Shown: positions 8,985-18,295, counted from the stretch's first letter. The stretch: DNA of 64,000 nt from Salinarimonas soli (GCF_008386575.1 NZ_VUOA01000032.1:18051-82050), one strand, 5' to 3'. Translations and numbers: made by a program. The notes: generated by a model not told the origin, from the letters alone.

Positions 8985-9102
8985 GGTGGGACCGTGATTT
9001 CAGGCCAGACCCTCGGATCCTGCGTCCCCCGTCGCCTGCCGGGGGAGATGCGTCTATGCTGAGCCGTGGGCGTTCCGGCCCGTCTCGTCCCTGAGGGATC
9101 GC

Positions 9103-9369
9103 ATGCGCGTGGGCTATTGGTTCGTGGCCGCACTTCTGGTTTTCGGACTCGCGAGCGGCCTGGCGATCGCCTCAACTCCCGGCCTTCGCGACGGCCCCGT
9201 GCCTCCGCTCATCTGGATCGTGGCCTTCGCCCTCGTCGTCGACCTCGCCTTGATGCCGCTCGCGCGCGCCGGCCGCATCGGGCCTATCACCATGAACGAG
9301 CGGGCCGTGGGCGTGATCGGCGCAGGGATCGTCCAGACCCTCATCGCGGGGGCGCTCCCGTTGAGTTGA
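9103..9369 (+). CDS. small integral membrane protein, function unknown
   Basis: An 88-residue protein with three hydrophobic stretches: VGYWFVAALLVFGLASGLAI, LIWIVAFALVVDLALMPLA and AVGVIGAGIVQTLIAGALPL. A conserved-looking polar loop, RAGRIGPITMNER, separates the last two. I do not recognise a named family. The ATG at 9103 follows a GAGGG about 10 bp upstream. It is probably a real inner-membrane protein because of its hydropathy pattern and codon use. Confidence 0.65.
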   Translation: MRVGYWFVAALLVFGLASGLAIASTPGLRDGPVPPLIWIVAFALVVDLALMPLARAGRIGPITMNERAVGVIGAGIVQTLIAGALPLS

Positions 9370-9443
9370 ACCGCGACGGGCTTGACCGCCCGCGGCCCCG
9401 CGCCGCCTCATGGGGGCGAGAGCCCTTCCTTGAGGTCCCGGTC

Positions 9444-10118
9444 TTGCCACGCCAGAACCGCGTCACGCCTTTCGGCACGATCGAAGCGTCGTCGGCGCGC
9501 GGGCTCCTCATGGGCAATCGCGGCATCCTGCATGACGAGGCGGGCCGGCTCGGGGCGGCGCGCTGGCGGCATCACGCCTGGGTGACCTGCGTCCTCTCCT
9601 TCAAGGAACGGCGCCGGCCCGTCATGGCGCCCGGCGCCTACACGGAGCTGTTCTTCTGCGACGAGGCGGTGGCCCTGGCCGCGGGACATCGCCCCTGCGC
9701 GGAATGCCGCAGGGGCGATGTCCTGCGCTTCGCGGAGGCCTGGCGGATCGCGCATGGAGGCGACGGCGAGCGGCCCCGGGCCCCGGCCACGGACCGGATC
9801 CTGCATCGGGCGAGAATCGGCCCCGGCCGGGAGCAGGTGCGCCGGCCCATGCGGCTCTCGGGCCTGCCGGACGGCGCCTTCTTCAGGACCCCGGAGCGGC
9901 CGGACGCCGCCTGGCTCCTGTGGCGGGGCCGCATTCATCGCTGGAGCCACGCGGGCTATGCCGAGCACCTCGACCGCCCCGCCGATCGAGAGATCGAAAC
10001 GCTCACCCCGGCCCCGACGTTGAGGGTGCTGGCGGCGGGCTACGAACCCCTCGTCCACCCCTCGGCCGAGGAGGGCGCGGGCGCGCTTGCGCGCGCAACC
10101 AGCGGGGGACAGCCCTAG
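9444..10118 (+). CDS. conserved hypothetical protein with a CxxC-like site (TTG start)
   Basis: About 224 residues starting RQNRVTPFGTIEA..., which I recall as the usual N-terminus of a widespread uncharacterised proteobacterial family. Conserved blocks are GLLMGNRGILHDE, RRPVMAPGAYTELFFCDEA and AAGHRPCAECRR. I chose TTG at 9444 because it sits 9 bp after GAGG and places the start at that N-terminus; the nearest ATG, inside GLLMGNRG, would remove it. The frame is open upstream to 9066 but runs through another gene. No activity can be assigned. Confidence 0.72.
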   Translation: MPRQNRVTPFGTIEASSARGLLMGNRGILHDEAGRLGAARWRHHAWVTCVLSFKERRRPVMAPGAYTELFFCDEAVALAAGHRPCAECRRGDVLRFAEAWRIAHGGDGERPRAPATDRILHRARIGPGREQVRRPMRLSGLPDGAFFRTPERPDAAWLLWRGRIHRWSHAGYAEHLDRPADREIETLTPAPTLRVLAAGYEPLVHPSAEEGAGALARATSGGQP

Positions 10119-10124
10119 ATCGGG

Positions 10125-10176
10125 ATTGGGGCGCGTCCAGGTCCCTGACATAATCGTGGCTGTTTGTCGCCCCAAT
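10125..10176. other. spaced inverted repeat upstream of prkA
   Basis: The arms ATTGGGGCG (10125-10133) and CGCCCCAAT (10168-10176) are perfect 9-mers around a 34-bp spacer, lying between the previous stop and the prkA start. It may be an operator or an mRNA hairpin in the prkA leader. No function is shown. Confidence 0.35.
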
Positions 10177-10229
10177 GGACCGACATGCTGGATTGAGGCG
10201 TTCTTCTACAAGGAGGGTCGGAATCCGGA

Positions 10230-12176
10230 ATGACAATGGCCAAGGACATCTTCGCCGGGTTTACCCAGGCCTACGAGTCGCGGCGCGCCGCCGAGATGGG
10301 CCTGGAGGAATATCTCGAGGCCTGCCGCGGGGATCCGATGCTCTACGCCTCCGCGGCGGAGCGCATCCTGGCCGCGATCGGCGAGGCCGAGATCGTCGAT
10401 ACCGCCAAGGATCCCCGCCTCGGCCGGATCTTCATGAACCGGACGATCCGGGTCTACCCCGCCTTCTCCGATTTCTTCGGCATGGAGGAGACGGTCGAGC
10501 GGCTGGTGAGCTTCTTCCGCCACGCCGCCCAAGGGCTCGAGGAGCGCAAGCAGATCCTCTACCTGCTCGGGCCCGTGGGCGGCGGCAAGTCGTCGCTCGC
10601 CGAGCGCCTGAAGGCGCTCATGGAGGTCCATCCGATCTATGTCCTCAAAGCGGGGGACGAGGTGAGCCCCGTCTTCGAGAGCCCCTTGGGCCTCTTCGAC
10701 CCCGAGCGGATGGGCGGGGTCCTGGAGGAGCGCTACGGCATCCCGCGCCGGCGCCTCACGGGGCTCATGAGCCCCTGGGCATTGAAGCGCCTCGACGAGT
10801 TCGAGGGCGACATCACGCGCTTCAAGGTGGTGCGGATCAACCCCTCGCGCCTGCGCCAGATCGGCATCGCCAAGACCGAGCCCGGCGACGAGAACAACCA
10901 GGACATCTCGTCCCTCGTCGGCAAGGTCGACATCCGCCGCCTGGAGACGCTGTCCCAGGCGGACCCCGACGCCTATTCCTACTCGGGCGGCCTCAACCGC
11001 GCCAACCAGGGCGTGCTCGAGTTCGTGGAGATGTTCAAGGCGCCGATCAAGATGCTCCACCCCTTGCTCACCGCGACGCAGGAGGGCAATTATGTCGGCA
11101 CGGAGAACATCGGCGCGATCCCCTTCTCCGGCATCATCATGGCCCACTCCAACGAGGCGGAGTGGCAAACCTTCAAGGCCAACAAGAACAACGAGGCGTT
11201 CCTCGACCGCATCTTCGTGATCAAGGTGCCCTATTGCCTGCGGGTCACGGAGGAGCAGCGCATCTACGAGAAGCTCATCCGTGGCTCGGAGCTGGGCCAG
11301 GCGCCCTGCGCGCCCGCGACGCTGGAGATGCTGGCGCGCTTCGCCGTCCTCACCCGGCTTCGCGCCCACGAGAACTCGAACGCCTTCTCCAAGATGCGCG
11401 TCTATGACGGCGAGTCGCTTCGCGAGGTCGACCCCCGCGCCCGCTCCCTCCAGGAGTACAAGGACCGGGCCGGCGTCGACGAGGGCATGGACGGGGTCTC
11501 GACGCGCTTTGCCTTCAAGGTGCTCGCCGCGACCTTCAACCACGACACCACGGAGGTGGGCGCCGACCCGGTCCATCTGATGTACGTCCTGGAGCAGGCC
11601 CTGCGCCGGGAGCAGATGCCCGCCGAGACGGAGAAGCGCTACATCGAGTTCATCAAGGCGGATCTCGCGCCCCGCTACGCCGAGTTCATCGGCAACGAGA
11701 TCCAGAAGGCCTATCTCGAATCCTACCACGATTACGGCCAGAACCTCTTCGACCGCTACATCGACTATGCGGACGCCTGGATCGAGGACCAGGACTTCAA
11801 GGACCCCGACACCGGCCAGCTCCTCAACCGCGAGCTCCTGAACCAGGAGCTGACCCGCATCGAGAAGCCCGCCGGCATCGCGAACCCGAAGGACTTCCGC
11901 AACGAGGTGGTGAAGTTCGCGCTTCGCTACCGGGCGGCGAATGGCGGCCACAACCCGTCCTGGACCGGCTATGAGAAGATCCGGGAGGTCATCGAGCGGC
12001 GGATGTTCTCCCAGGTGGACGAGCTCCTGCCGGTGATCAGCTTCGGCACGAAGAAGGACTCGGAATCCGAGCGCAAGCACGGCGAGTTCGTGTCCCGGAT
12101 GGTGGCGCGGGGCTATACCGAGCGCCAGGTCCGGCGTCTCGTCGAGTGGTACATGCGGATGAAGCAGGCGAGCTGA
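10230..12176 (+). CDS. prkA: PrkA-family serine protein kinase / AAA+ protein
   Basis: A 648-residue homologue of PrkA (YeaG in E. coli). The N-terminal AAA+ region carries Walker A GPVGGGKSS at 114-122, and the C-terminal part is the kinase-like region of the family. Shine-Dalgarno AAGGAGG lies 13 bp before ATG 10230; a second ATG is two codons in. The gene heads a three-gene set with DUF444 and SpoVR proteins, the same order as E. coli yeaG-yeaH with ycgB, which is linked to stationary-phase and nitrogen-stress survival. The inverted repeat at 10125 may regulate it. Confidence 0.95.
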   Translation: MTMAKDIFAGFTQAYESRRAAEMGLEEYLEACRGDPMLYASAAERILAAIGEAEIVDTAKDPRLGRIFMNRTIRVYPAFSDFFGMEETVERLVSFFRHAAQGLEERKQILYLLGPVGGGKSSLAERLKALMEVHPIYVLKAGDEVSPVFESPLGLFDPERMGGVLEERYGIPRRRLTGLMSPWALKRLDEFEGDITRFKVVRINPSRLRQIGIAKTEPGDENNQDISSLVGKVDIRRLETLSQADPDAYSYSGGLNRANQGVLEFVEMFKAPIKMLHPLLTATQEGNYVGTENIGAIPFSGIIMAHSNEAEWQTFKANKNNEAFLDRIFVIKVPYCLRVTEEQRIYEKLIRGSELGQAPCAPATLEMLARFAVLTRLRAHENSNAFSKMRVYDGESLREVDPRARSLQEYKDRAGVDEGMDGVSTRFAFKVLAATFNHDTTEVGADPVHLMYVLEQALRREQMPAETEKRYIEFIKADLAPRYAEFIGNEIQKAYLESYHDYGQNLFDRYIDYADAWIEDQDFKDPDTGQLLNRELLNQELTRIEKPAGIANPKDFRNEVVKFALRYRAANGGHNPSWTGYEKIREVIERRMFSQVDELLPVISFGTKKDSESERKHGEFVSRMVARGYTERQVRRLVEWYMRMKQAS

Positions 12177-12203
12177 GGCTCGCCCTGCGAGATCGGAGGC
12201 GCG

Positions 12204-13502
12204 ATGGACATCATCGACCGACGCCTGAACCCGGGGGGCAAGAGCCTCGCCAACCGCCAGCGCTTCCTGCGCCGCGCCCGGGCCTATGTGCGGCGCGCGG
12301 TGCGCGACAGCGCCGTGGAGCGCGGCATCGGGGATCTCGAGGCGGGCGGCGAGGTCTCCATCCCCGTGGACGGCATCGGCGAGCCGAGCCTGCGCCGGGG
12401 CGGCGGCGGGGGGCGGCGCGACCATGTGCTGCCGGGCAACCGCGAGTTCATCGAGGGCGACACGATCGAGCGCCCGGACGGGGAGGGGGGCGGCGGATCG
12501 GGCGCGGGCCGGGACGGGGGCGGCGACGACGCCTTCCGCTTCGTGCTCACCCGCGAGGAGTTCCTGGAGCTCTTTCTCGACGATCTGGAGCTGCCCGACC
12601 TCGCCAAGCGCCGCGTCACCACCCTGGAGACGCAAGGCTTGCGGCGCGCGGGCTATTCCGTCACGGGCTCGCCCGCGAACCTCGCCATCGGCCGCACCAT
12701 GCGCAACTCGCTGGCCCGCCGCCTCGCCCAGCGCCGCCCCAGCGCCGAGGAGGTGGCGGCGATCGAGGCGGAGATCGCGACGCTGACGGCAGCCGGCGGC
12801 GATCCTGAGCGCCTCGCCGAGCTGGCGGCGGCCCTCGACATCGCCGAGCGCCGGCGCCGGCGCGTGCCCTATATCGACCCCCTCGACCTGCGCTATCGGC
12901 GCTTCGAGACCTATCCGAGGCCCGTGGCGCAGGCGGTCATGTTCTGCCTCATGGACGTGTCGGGCTCGATGACGGAGCACATGAAGGACCTCGCCAAGCG
13001 GTTCTTCATGCTGCTCCACGTCTTCCTCACCCGGCGCTACCGGCACGTGGAGATCGTGTTCATCCGCCACACCCACGAGGCGCGGGAGGTGGACGAGGAG
13101 ACGTTCTTCCGCTCCGCCGAGACGGGGGGCACCCTGGTCTCCTCCGCCTTCGTCGAGATGCGGCGCATCGTCGAGGAGCGTTTCAGCCCCGCCGACTGGA
13201 ACATCTACGCGGCGCAGGCCTCCGACGGCGACAACGATTACGGCGACGGCGCCACCACGAGCGCGCTGCTTCGCGAGGCGATCCTGCCCGTGTGCCAGCA
13301 CTTCGCCTATCTGGAGGTGGGGGCGGAGCCGGGCTCCGGGGGCGGCTTCCTGGAGCGCGAGACCACCCTGTGGCGCACCTACCAGGCGCTCAAGGGGGAG
13401 GGCGCCGAGATGGCCATGCGCCGGGTCCGGCACCGGCGGGACATCTTTCCCGTGTTCCGCGACCTGTTCCAGAAGCGCGATGCGGCGGAGGTGGACGCGT
13501 GA
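12204..13502 (+). CDS. DUF444 protein (YeaH/YhbH family) with von Willebrand A-like domain
   Basis: A 432-residue protein opening with the family signature IIDRRLNPGGKSLANRQRF. A Gly/Arg-rich segment at about 65-110 is probably disordered. The C-terminal half is vWA-like with a MIDAS motif, DVSGS (Asp251, Ser253, Ser255). The family is nearly always encoded next to PrkA and is thought to be its partner or substrate. It begins 27 bp after prkA. Confidence 0.93.
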   Translation: MDIIDRRLNPGGKSLANRQRFLRRARAYVRRAVRDSAVERGIGDLEAGGEVSIPVDGIGEPSLRRGGGGGRRDHVLPGNREFIEGDTIERPDGEGGGGSGAGRDGGGDDAFRFVLTREEFLELFLDDLELPDLAKRRVTTLETQGLRRAGYSVTGSPANLAIGRTMRNSLARRLAQRRPSAEEVAAIEAEIATLTAAGGDPERLAELAAALDIAERRRRRVPYIDPLDLRYRRFETYPRPVAQAVMFCLMDVSGSMTEHMKDLAKRFFMLLHVFLTRRYRHVEIVFIRHTHEAREVDEETFFRSAETGGTLVSSAFVEMRRIVEERFSPADWNIYAAQASDGDNDYGDGATTSALLREAILPVCQHFAYLEVGAEPGSGGGFLERETTLWRTYQALKGEGAEMAMRRVRHRRDIFPVFRDLFQKRDAAEVDA

Positions 13503-13557
13503 TGCGCATCGCGCCGCCCCGCGCCGCGCCCCCTCTCCCCTCCGGCGAGAGCGTCGA

Positions 13558-13725
13558 CACGAGGCTCGCCCTGCTCCCCTCCCCCTTGCGGGGAGGGGCC
13601 GGGGGTGGGGGTGACGGCTGTGATCGTACAGGATTGGCCGCAACCGATCGGCTGGTGAACCTTTCGGACAAGACACCGCCGTCACCCCCCACCCCAGCCC
13701 TCCCCCGAAAGGGGGGAGGGAGCGC
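13558..13725. repeat. BIME-like paired palindromic repeat, copy 3
   Basis: CCCCTCCCCCTTGCGGGGAG (from about 13577), followed by GGGGGTGGGGGTGAC, faces an inverted partner near 13686-13725 (CACCCCAGCCCTCCCCCGAA, then AGGGGGGAGG). It resembles the elements at 2641 and 3494. It fills most of the 262 bp between the DUF444 and spoVR genes. Confidence 0.65.
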
Positions 13726-13764
13726 CGCGGCGCGGGCCGGCTTGCCTGGCCCCTTGGAGATCCG

Positions 13765-15291
13765 ATGACCAACCTCCTCTTCCAGGGCCGGGACTGGGAC
13801 TTCGACACCCTGCGCCGCCTCCACGACGCGACGGAGGCCATCGCGAAGACCGAGCTCGGCCTCGACATGTACCCCACCCGCATCGAGGTGATCACCGCCG
13901 AGCAGATGCTCGACGCCTATGCCTCGGTCGGCATGCCGCTGTTCTACCGGCACTGGTCCTTCGGCAAGCACTTCGCCCAGCACGAATCCACCTATCGCCA
14001 GGGGCTGATGGGGCTCGCCTACGAGATCGTCATCAATTCCGATCCGTGCCTCTGCTACGTGATGGAGGAGAACACGGCGACCATGCAGGCGCTGGTGATC
14101 GCGCATGCGGCCTGCGGCCACAACCACTTCTTCAAGGCCAACTACCTCTTCCAGCAATGGACGGACGCGGGCGCGATCCTCGACTATCTCGACTTCGCCC
14201 GCGCCTATATCGCCCGCTGCGAGGAGGCGTACGGCCAGACGGCCGTGGAGCGGCTCCTGGATGCCGCGCACGCGCTCCAGTCGCAGGGCGTGCACCGCTA
14301 TCCGCGCAAGCGCCGGCCGGACCTGCGCTCGGAGGAGCGGCGCGCCCGGGAGCGACGGGACTACCAGGAGCAGATCTACAACGACCTGTGGCGCACCATC
14401 CCCGTGAAGAAGGGCCGGGCCCGCGAGAGCCTCGACGAGCACCGCCGCGCCCTCCTCGAATTGCCCCAGGAGAACATCCTCTACTTCCTGGAGAAGACGG
14501 CGCCGCGCCTCCAGCCCTGGCAGCGGGAGATCCTGCGCATCGTGCGCAACGTGGCGCAGTACTTCTATCCCCAGCGCCAGACCAAGCTCATGAACGAGGG
14601 CTGCGCCACCTATTGCCACTACCGGATCATGACCCGCCTGCACGAGACGGGGCAGATCGACGACGGCTCCTTCCTCGAGTTCCTGCAATCGCACACCAAC
14701 GTCATCCGCCAGCCCGGCTTCGACGACCAGAACTTCGGCGGCTGGAACCCCTACGCGCTGGGCTTCGCCATGATGGGGGACATCGAGCGCATCTGCACCG
14801 CCCCCACCGACGAGGACCGGACCTGGTTCCCCGCCATCGCCGGCTCCGGCGACCCCATGGCGGTGTTGCGCGACGCCTGGGCCAATTACCGCGACGAGAG
14901 CTTCGTCGCGCAGTTTTTAAGCCCCCACCTCATGCGCCAATGGCGCATGTTCCACCTCGTGGACGATCCGGAGGACCCGGAGCTGCGCGTCGACGCCATC
15001 CACGACGAGCGGGGCTTCGCCCGCATGCGCCGGCGGCTCGCCCGCCAATACGACGTGGCCTGGACCGAGCCCGACATCCAGGTGGTGGACGTGGACCTGG
15101 AAGGCGACCGCCGCCTCATCCTCCACCACCACGTCGCCAACGACCTCCTCCTCGCCGAATCCGACACCGGCCAGGTCCTCCAGCACCTGGCGGACCTGTG
15201 GGGCTACGACGTGGTGCTGAAGGAGATTTCGGCGGCGGGGGGGACGGTGCTGAAGGAGCACGCGCGGTCGGCGACGCATGCGTTTGCGTGA
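13765..15291 (+). CDS. SpoVR family protein
   Basis: A 508-residue SpoVR/YcgB-like protein. It starts MTNLLFQGRDWDFDTLRRL and carries family blocks such as GMPLFYRHWSFGKHF, CYVMEENTATMQALVIAHA, CGHNHFFKANYLF and NEGCATYCHYRIM. SpoVR is needed for spore cortex in Bacillus, but in proteobacteria it acts with PrkA and DUF444 in stress adaptation; its biochemistry is unknown. Length is normal. It closes the conserved block; base composition changes sharply about 50 bp later. Confidence 0.93.
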   Translation: MTNLLFQGRDWDFDTLRRLHDATEAIAKTELGLDMYPTRIEVITAEQMLDAYASVGMPLFYRHWSFGKHFAQHESTYRQGLMGLAYEIVINSDPCLCYVMEENTATMQALVIAHAACGHNHFFKANYLFQQWTDAGAILDYLDFARAYIARCEEAYGQTAVERLLDAAHALQSQGVHRYPRKRRPDLRSEERRARERRDYQEQIYNDLWRTIPVKKGRARESLDEHRRALLELPQENILYFLEKTAPRLQPWQREILRIVRNVAQYFYPQRQTKLMNEGCATYCHYRIMTRLHETGQIDDGSFLEFLQSHTNVIRQPGFDDQNFGGWNPYALGFAMMGDIERICTAPTDEDRTWFPAIAGSGDPMAVLRDAWANYRDESFVAQFLSPHLMRQWRMFHLVDDPEDPELRVDAIHDERGFARMRRRLARQYDVAWTEPDIQVVDVDLEGDRRLILHHHVANDLLLAESDTGQVLQHLADLWGYDVVLKEISAAGGTVLKEHARSATHAFA

Positions 15292-15556
15292 GCGAGGTGG
15301 GTTTGCCCGCTGAACGTCAGCTTTGTGCCAATTGGATCTATTTCAGCACGTCAAGTATTTGATTGGATTAGACAGGCGGCAAGTCGAAGGGGTGCCGTTA
15401 GGTCATAGGCAGCAGTTCCCACCTCTCCAGCTCAGGGATGATGCCAATATAGCTAGAGCGCGACCTATAGCCCTGAAGGCCGGACTCTCGGTTGGACGCA
15501 ACCATTGACGGTTCGGGCGTAGTGTGGTCGTATTGTCTTGATAGTACGGTGATGCA

Positions 15557-15970
15557 ATGATTCCGACATATGTTACTCCTTACCGTCATGGGGAACTCCG
15601 CATTGGTTGGGCATCCTGGGATGATGGCAGCTACACGGCCCGCTCGATAAAATGGGCATATCGAGATGCCAGTGGAAAAATTTCTCGGGGATCGCCGGAG
15701 CTGCCATTCGACATTCTGCTGGACATGATAGATCTTGCGATCTCACAAGGAGAATTGAGACCGTATGTGTCGCACCAGCTAGTCGTTCGTAAAGACTTGC
15801 ACCAAGCAACAAAAGATGAACTGCTTGATGAGCGCAGATCGATGGCCGCTCGCCTAGCCAGCTTGCAAGTCATGATATCCGATTTGCCCTGGGTTGACTG
15901 GCAGCCCGTCTACAATCAGATCTGTGCGCGATATGACGCTATCAAAGCAGAGATCGCGAGGCGCTCTTAA
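15557..15970 (+). CDS. hypothetical protein in A+T-rich island
   Basis: A 137-residue soluble protein (MIPTYVTPYRHGELRIGWAS...), rich in Trp/Tyr/Arg, with a helical C-terminus (ATKDELLDERRSMAARLASL). No family recognised. Third-position base use differs from the neighbours, with many A/T-ending codons, and the gene sits in a ~2-kb A+T-rich patch just downstream of spoVR, pointing to horizontal acquisition. The ATG follows a short spacer with no strong Shine-Dalgarno. It lies 39 bp from the next gene, so the two may form an operon. Confidence 0.65.
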   Translation: MIPTYVTPYRHGELRIGWASWDDGSYTARSIKWAYRDASGKISRGSPELPFDILLDMIDLAISQGELRPYVSHQLVVRKDLHQATKDELLDERRSMAARLASLQVMISDLPWVDWQPVYNQICARYDAIKAEIARRS

Positions 15971-16009
15971 TCCGTCTCTCTTTAAGTCGTCTCTAGTGGA
16001 ATGTGATTT

Positions 16010-17083
16010 ATGACGCGCGATCCGATCAAAGCAGCACGTAGAAAAATGATCGAGCAAATGACGGCCGATCTACGTAAAAAATTACCCGATGTTCTAGCTG
16101 AAACAGGTCTAGCTTCTGAAAGTTCTCTCAACGCAAAAATCGGGGGGAAAGCCGCAGAGTTTATTGATCTCCACCATGACGTGATTTTATCTCCGGATCA
16201 GTATGTAACTTTGTATATGAAGGGTTTCAAAAATGCTATGTCACCTCCTGAATCAAAATTCAAGAACACGCATCGCGAGAATTTTGAGATCTTTCGCTTA
16301 TCACCAGCTGCTCAGGAATATTTTATCCTGTTCCTAAAACGTTCATATCTTAATCATTTTACTGAATTGTCTCGAGTGCGGCCGGATCTGAGTCAGTCAG
16401 AAATTTGGATCGGGCAGAACAAGGCTGATTACGGCCTTCTTATTACTCCTCGCTTTGTGAATGGTGCTTGGCAGAATGATCGGAGTGAGATCCGGCATTT
16501 TCCTAAGCTTTATTGGACGGTAGGTCATGTGCTGCAATCTGGCTTAGTTGTTCAAGGGGATCCGGACAAAATTGAGTTTCCGGATGTAAAATCCTACTTG
16601 ACCTTCTTCAAGAACTCCCTGGTTCGAGCATCTGGGTCGCCTTACGAAAAAGCCATTGCTCAATCATATGTTGATTTTGTAAACGCAGCTAGTGATCCGG
16701 AGAGTGTGCCTCTTCTCATCCCTGAGTACCGCTACGAAGGGGCGGCTTCTAAGCACAAATATCGCCTCGATTTCTGCATCATCGATCCTTTCACAATGCA
16801 AAAGGTCGGTTATGAACTTTCGCCGTGGTCAACGCATGGATATCTGAGCAAGATCGGTGGACTTACCCAGGCTAAGATCAATGAGATGGCAAAAGATAAT
16901 TTCGAAAAGGAGATGAATAAACACAGATCATTTTTTAAGAAGCACGGTATCTATGCGTTAATATATACCGACTCTCAGCTCGCCAACATATCGGAAGTTT
17001 TCGATGATATGAAACAATATCTTGAGCCCGTAGATAAGGTTGTGCAGCTGGATTTCCATCTACTTGAAAAGTTCTTTGTATAG
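16010..17083 (+). CDS. hypothetical protein, possible PD-(D/E)XK-like nuclease fold
   Basis: A 357-residue protein with clearly low-GC codon use. No family is recognised with certainty. The segment RYEG...HKYRLDFCIIDP...KVGYELSPWSTHG, around residues 241-277, has the hydrophobic-Asp (254) / hydrophobic-Glu (269) pattern of PD-(D/E)XK nucleases, but the Lys is replaced by Ser271, so catalysis is doubtful. The N-terminal ~200 residues are helical and charged. It is paired with the small gene upstream. A defence or toxin role is a guess based on location and composition. Confidence 0.6.
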   Translation: MTRDPIKAARRKMIEQMTADLRKKLPDVLAETGLASESSLNAKIGGKAAEFIDLHHDVILSPDQYVTLYMKGFKNAMSPPESKFKNTHRENFEIFRLSPAAQEYFILFLKRSYLNHFTELSRVRPDLSQSEIWIGQNKADYGLLITPRFVNGAWQNDRSEIRHFPKLYWTVGHVLQSGLVVQGDPDKIEFPDVKSYLTFFKNSLVRASGSPYEKAIAQSYVDFVNAASDPESVPLLIPEYRYEGAASKHKYRLDFCIIDPFTMQKVGYELSPWSTHGYLSKIGGLTQAKINEMAKDNFEKEMNKHRSFFKKHGIYALIYTDSQLANISEVFDDMKQYLEPVDKVVQLDFHLLEKFFV

Positions 17084-17236
17084 AGATATTCGAGGCAAAC
17101 TGAATGTCAAATTTCCGAAACGTTATTCTCAGATAGATCAGCTTGCATCAAATTCATTGAGATATGCAGAAAAATTCTAACGTCGCTCGAAGTAAACGAA
17201 GAGATGATTTCGATTTGCTGTCGCATCAGGGCAGAG

Positions 17237-18049
17237 TTATTTCTCCGACGTTGAGGGCCTCGCTGGCGGTTCATGGCCTGACAGGTCACCCGGCCTCATG
17301 GCCATGAACGCGTCATAGCTGGCTAGAGTCTCTTTCGTCGGGACAGTCCGATCAGTCCCAAGCGCCCGAAGACCGTCGCCGAACGAGCGACGGGTGACTT
17401 CGTCCAAGATTGCGAAGTCGTTTGAGAGTTCGTAGGACATCGAGCCAGTCCATATGTCAATCCGGGCGTAGCCTGGCGCCCGGGCAAACAGCTTGGGGCG
17501 GCCTGAAATTTCATGTTTGGCGAGCGCCACGCGTAGGAATTCAAGCTGTCGGAACAGCACGTGTGTGCGCGCCAAATCATCCTCAATTCGGTTCGTGATA
17601 GCCGGGTCTGCGATGATGCGCCGGAGAGCGCGGGCGAATGCGCTTCGTCCGAGGTTCAACTCACTCGGCTTACTCTTCTCCAGCGTGGCCGCCTTGAGTT
17701 CGAGGCCGCCGTTGACTTTCCACTTAAGGACATCTTTGACGCGCTCGCGCCACGTGCGCAGAAGTTCGTACACGGCGAAGAGCCACTGCTGGCTGAGCGC
17801 GTTCAGCAGCATCGCGTGACCAACGTCGATGCCCTCGTCTGCGGAGCGATAGGCGCGGGCCTCGCTCTCCATCGGCATGATGAAGCTGTCAACAAGCGCA
17901 ACGTTGGTGGCCTGCATGCCGAGGTAATGATCGTCGCCGAGCAGCGTAAGCCCGCGCAGGGCCTGATCGAGTTCGTGCACGTCGATCTCCTCCGGCTCGC
18001 GCGGCATGGGATGGTCGTGTTCGTTAGTGTGATCCTCGATCTCATCCAT
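17237..18049 (-). CDS. hypothetical protein
   Basis: A 270-residue soluble, mostly helical protein (MDEIEDHTNEHDHPMPREPE...). No family recognised. Notable stretches are HAMLLNALSQQWLFAVYELL and ARTHVLFRQLEFLRVALAKH, which look like amphipathic helices. I use ATG 18049 rather than the preceding TTG. It is the last of the long run of minus-strand genes, lying just beyond the 18-bp repeat array, so it may be outside the transposon. Confidence 0.65.
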   Translation of the reverse strand: MDEIEDHTNEHDHPMPREPEEIDVHELDQALRGLTLLGDDHYLGMQATNVALVDSFIMPMESEARAYRSADEGIDVGHAMLLNALSQQWLFAVYELLRTWRERVKDVLKWKVNGGLELKAATLEKSKPSELNLGRSAFARALRRIIADPAITNRIEDDLARTHVLFRQLEFLRVALAKHEISGRPKLFARAPGYARIDIWTGSMSYELSNDFAILDEVTRRSFGDGLRALGTDRTVPTKETLASYDAFMAMRPGDLSGHEPPARPSTSEK

Positions 18050-18106
18050 CAACGCTTTGGTCCTATGACTGTCGATGCCACGGCCTTAGGTGGCGACGTG
18101 TAACGC

Positions 18107-18222
18107 GTCACCGAAGTTGGACTCGAAACGGCCCGCTAGGGCCGGTTTTTGTCACCGAAATTGGACCCGATTGTCACGATAGTTGGACTCTGGCGTGAGG
18201 GCGCGTCACGGAAGTTGGACTC
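18107..18222. repeat. four 18-bp direct repeats, candidate transposase-binding sites
   Basis: Copies at 18107-18124, 18151-18168, 18173-18190 and 18205-18222 fit the consensus GTCACCGAAGTTGGACTC with one to three changes, all in the same direction and spaced 44, 22 and 32 bp start to start. Several direct, unevenly spaced ~20-bp sites are what the ends of Tn7-like elements show for TnsB binding. A TGT trinucleotide just outside the first copy (18099-18101) could be the terminus. No matching array was seen on the far side. Confidence 0.6.
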
Positions 18223-18295
18223 TCTCGTTTTGGCCCCACTGGACGGTCGGCGCCTCGTGGGTGGATCAGTTTCGGCCCATAACCGAGAGCACGGC

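Noticed and set aside
10206-13895. 1229-residue minus-strand open frame opposite prkA/DUF444
   Set aside because: It is a shadow of high-GC coding on the plus strand with a His/Leu/Gly-rich composition and no motifs.
18107-18222. CRISPR array
   Set aside because: Only four imperfect 18-bp repeats with spacers of 26, 4 and 14 bp, and no cas genes; this fits transposase sites better.
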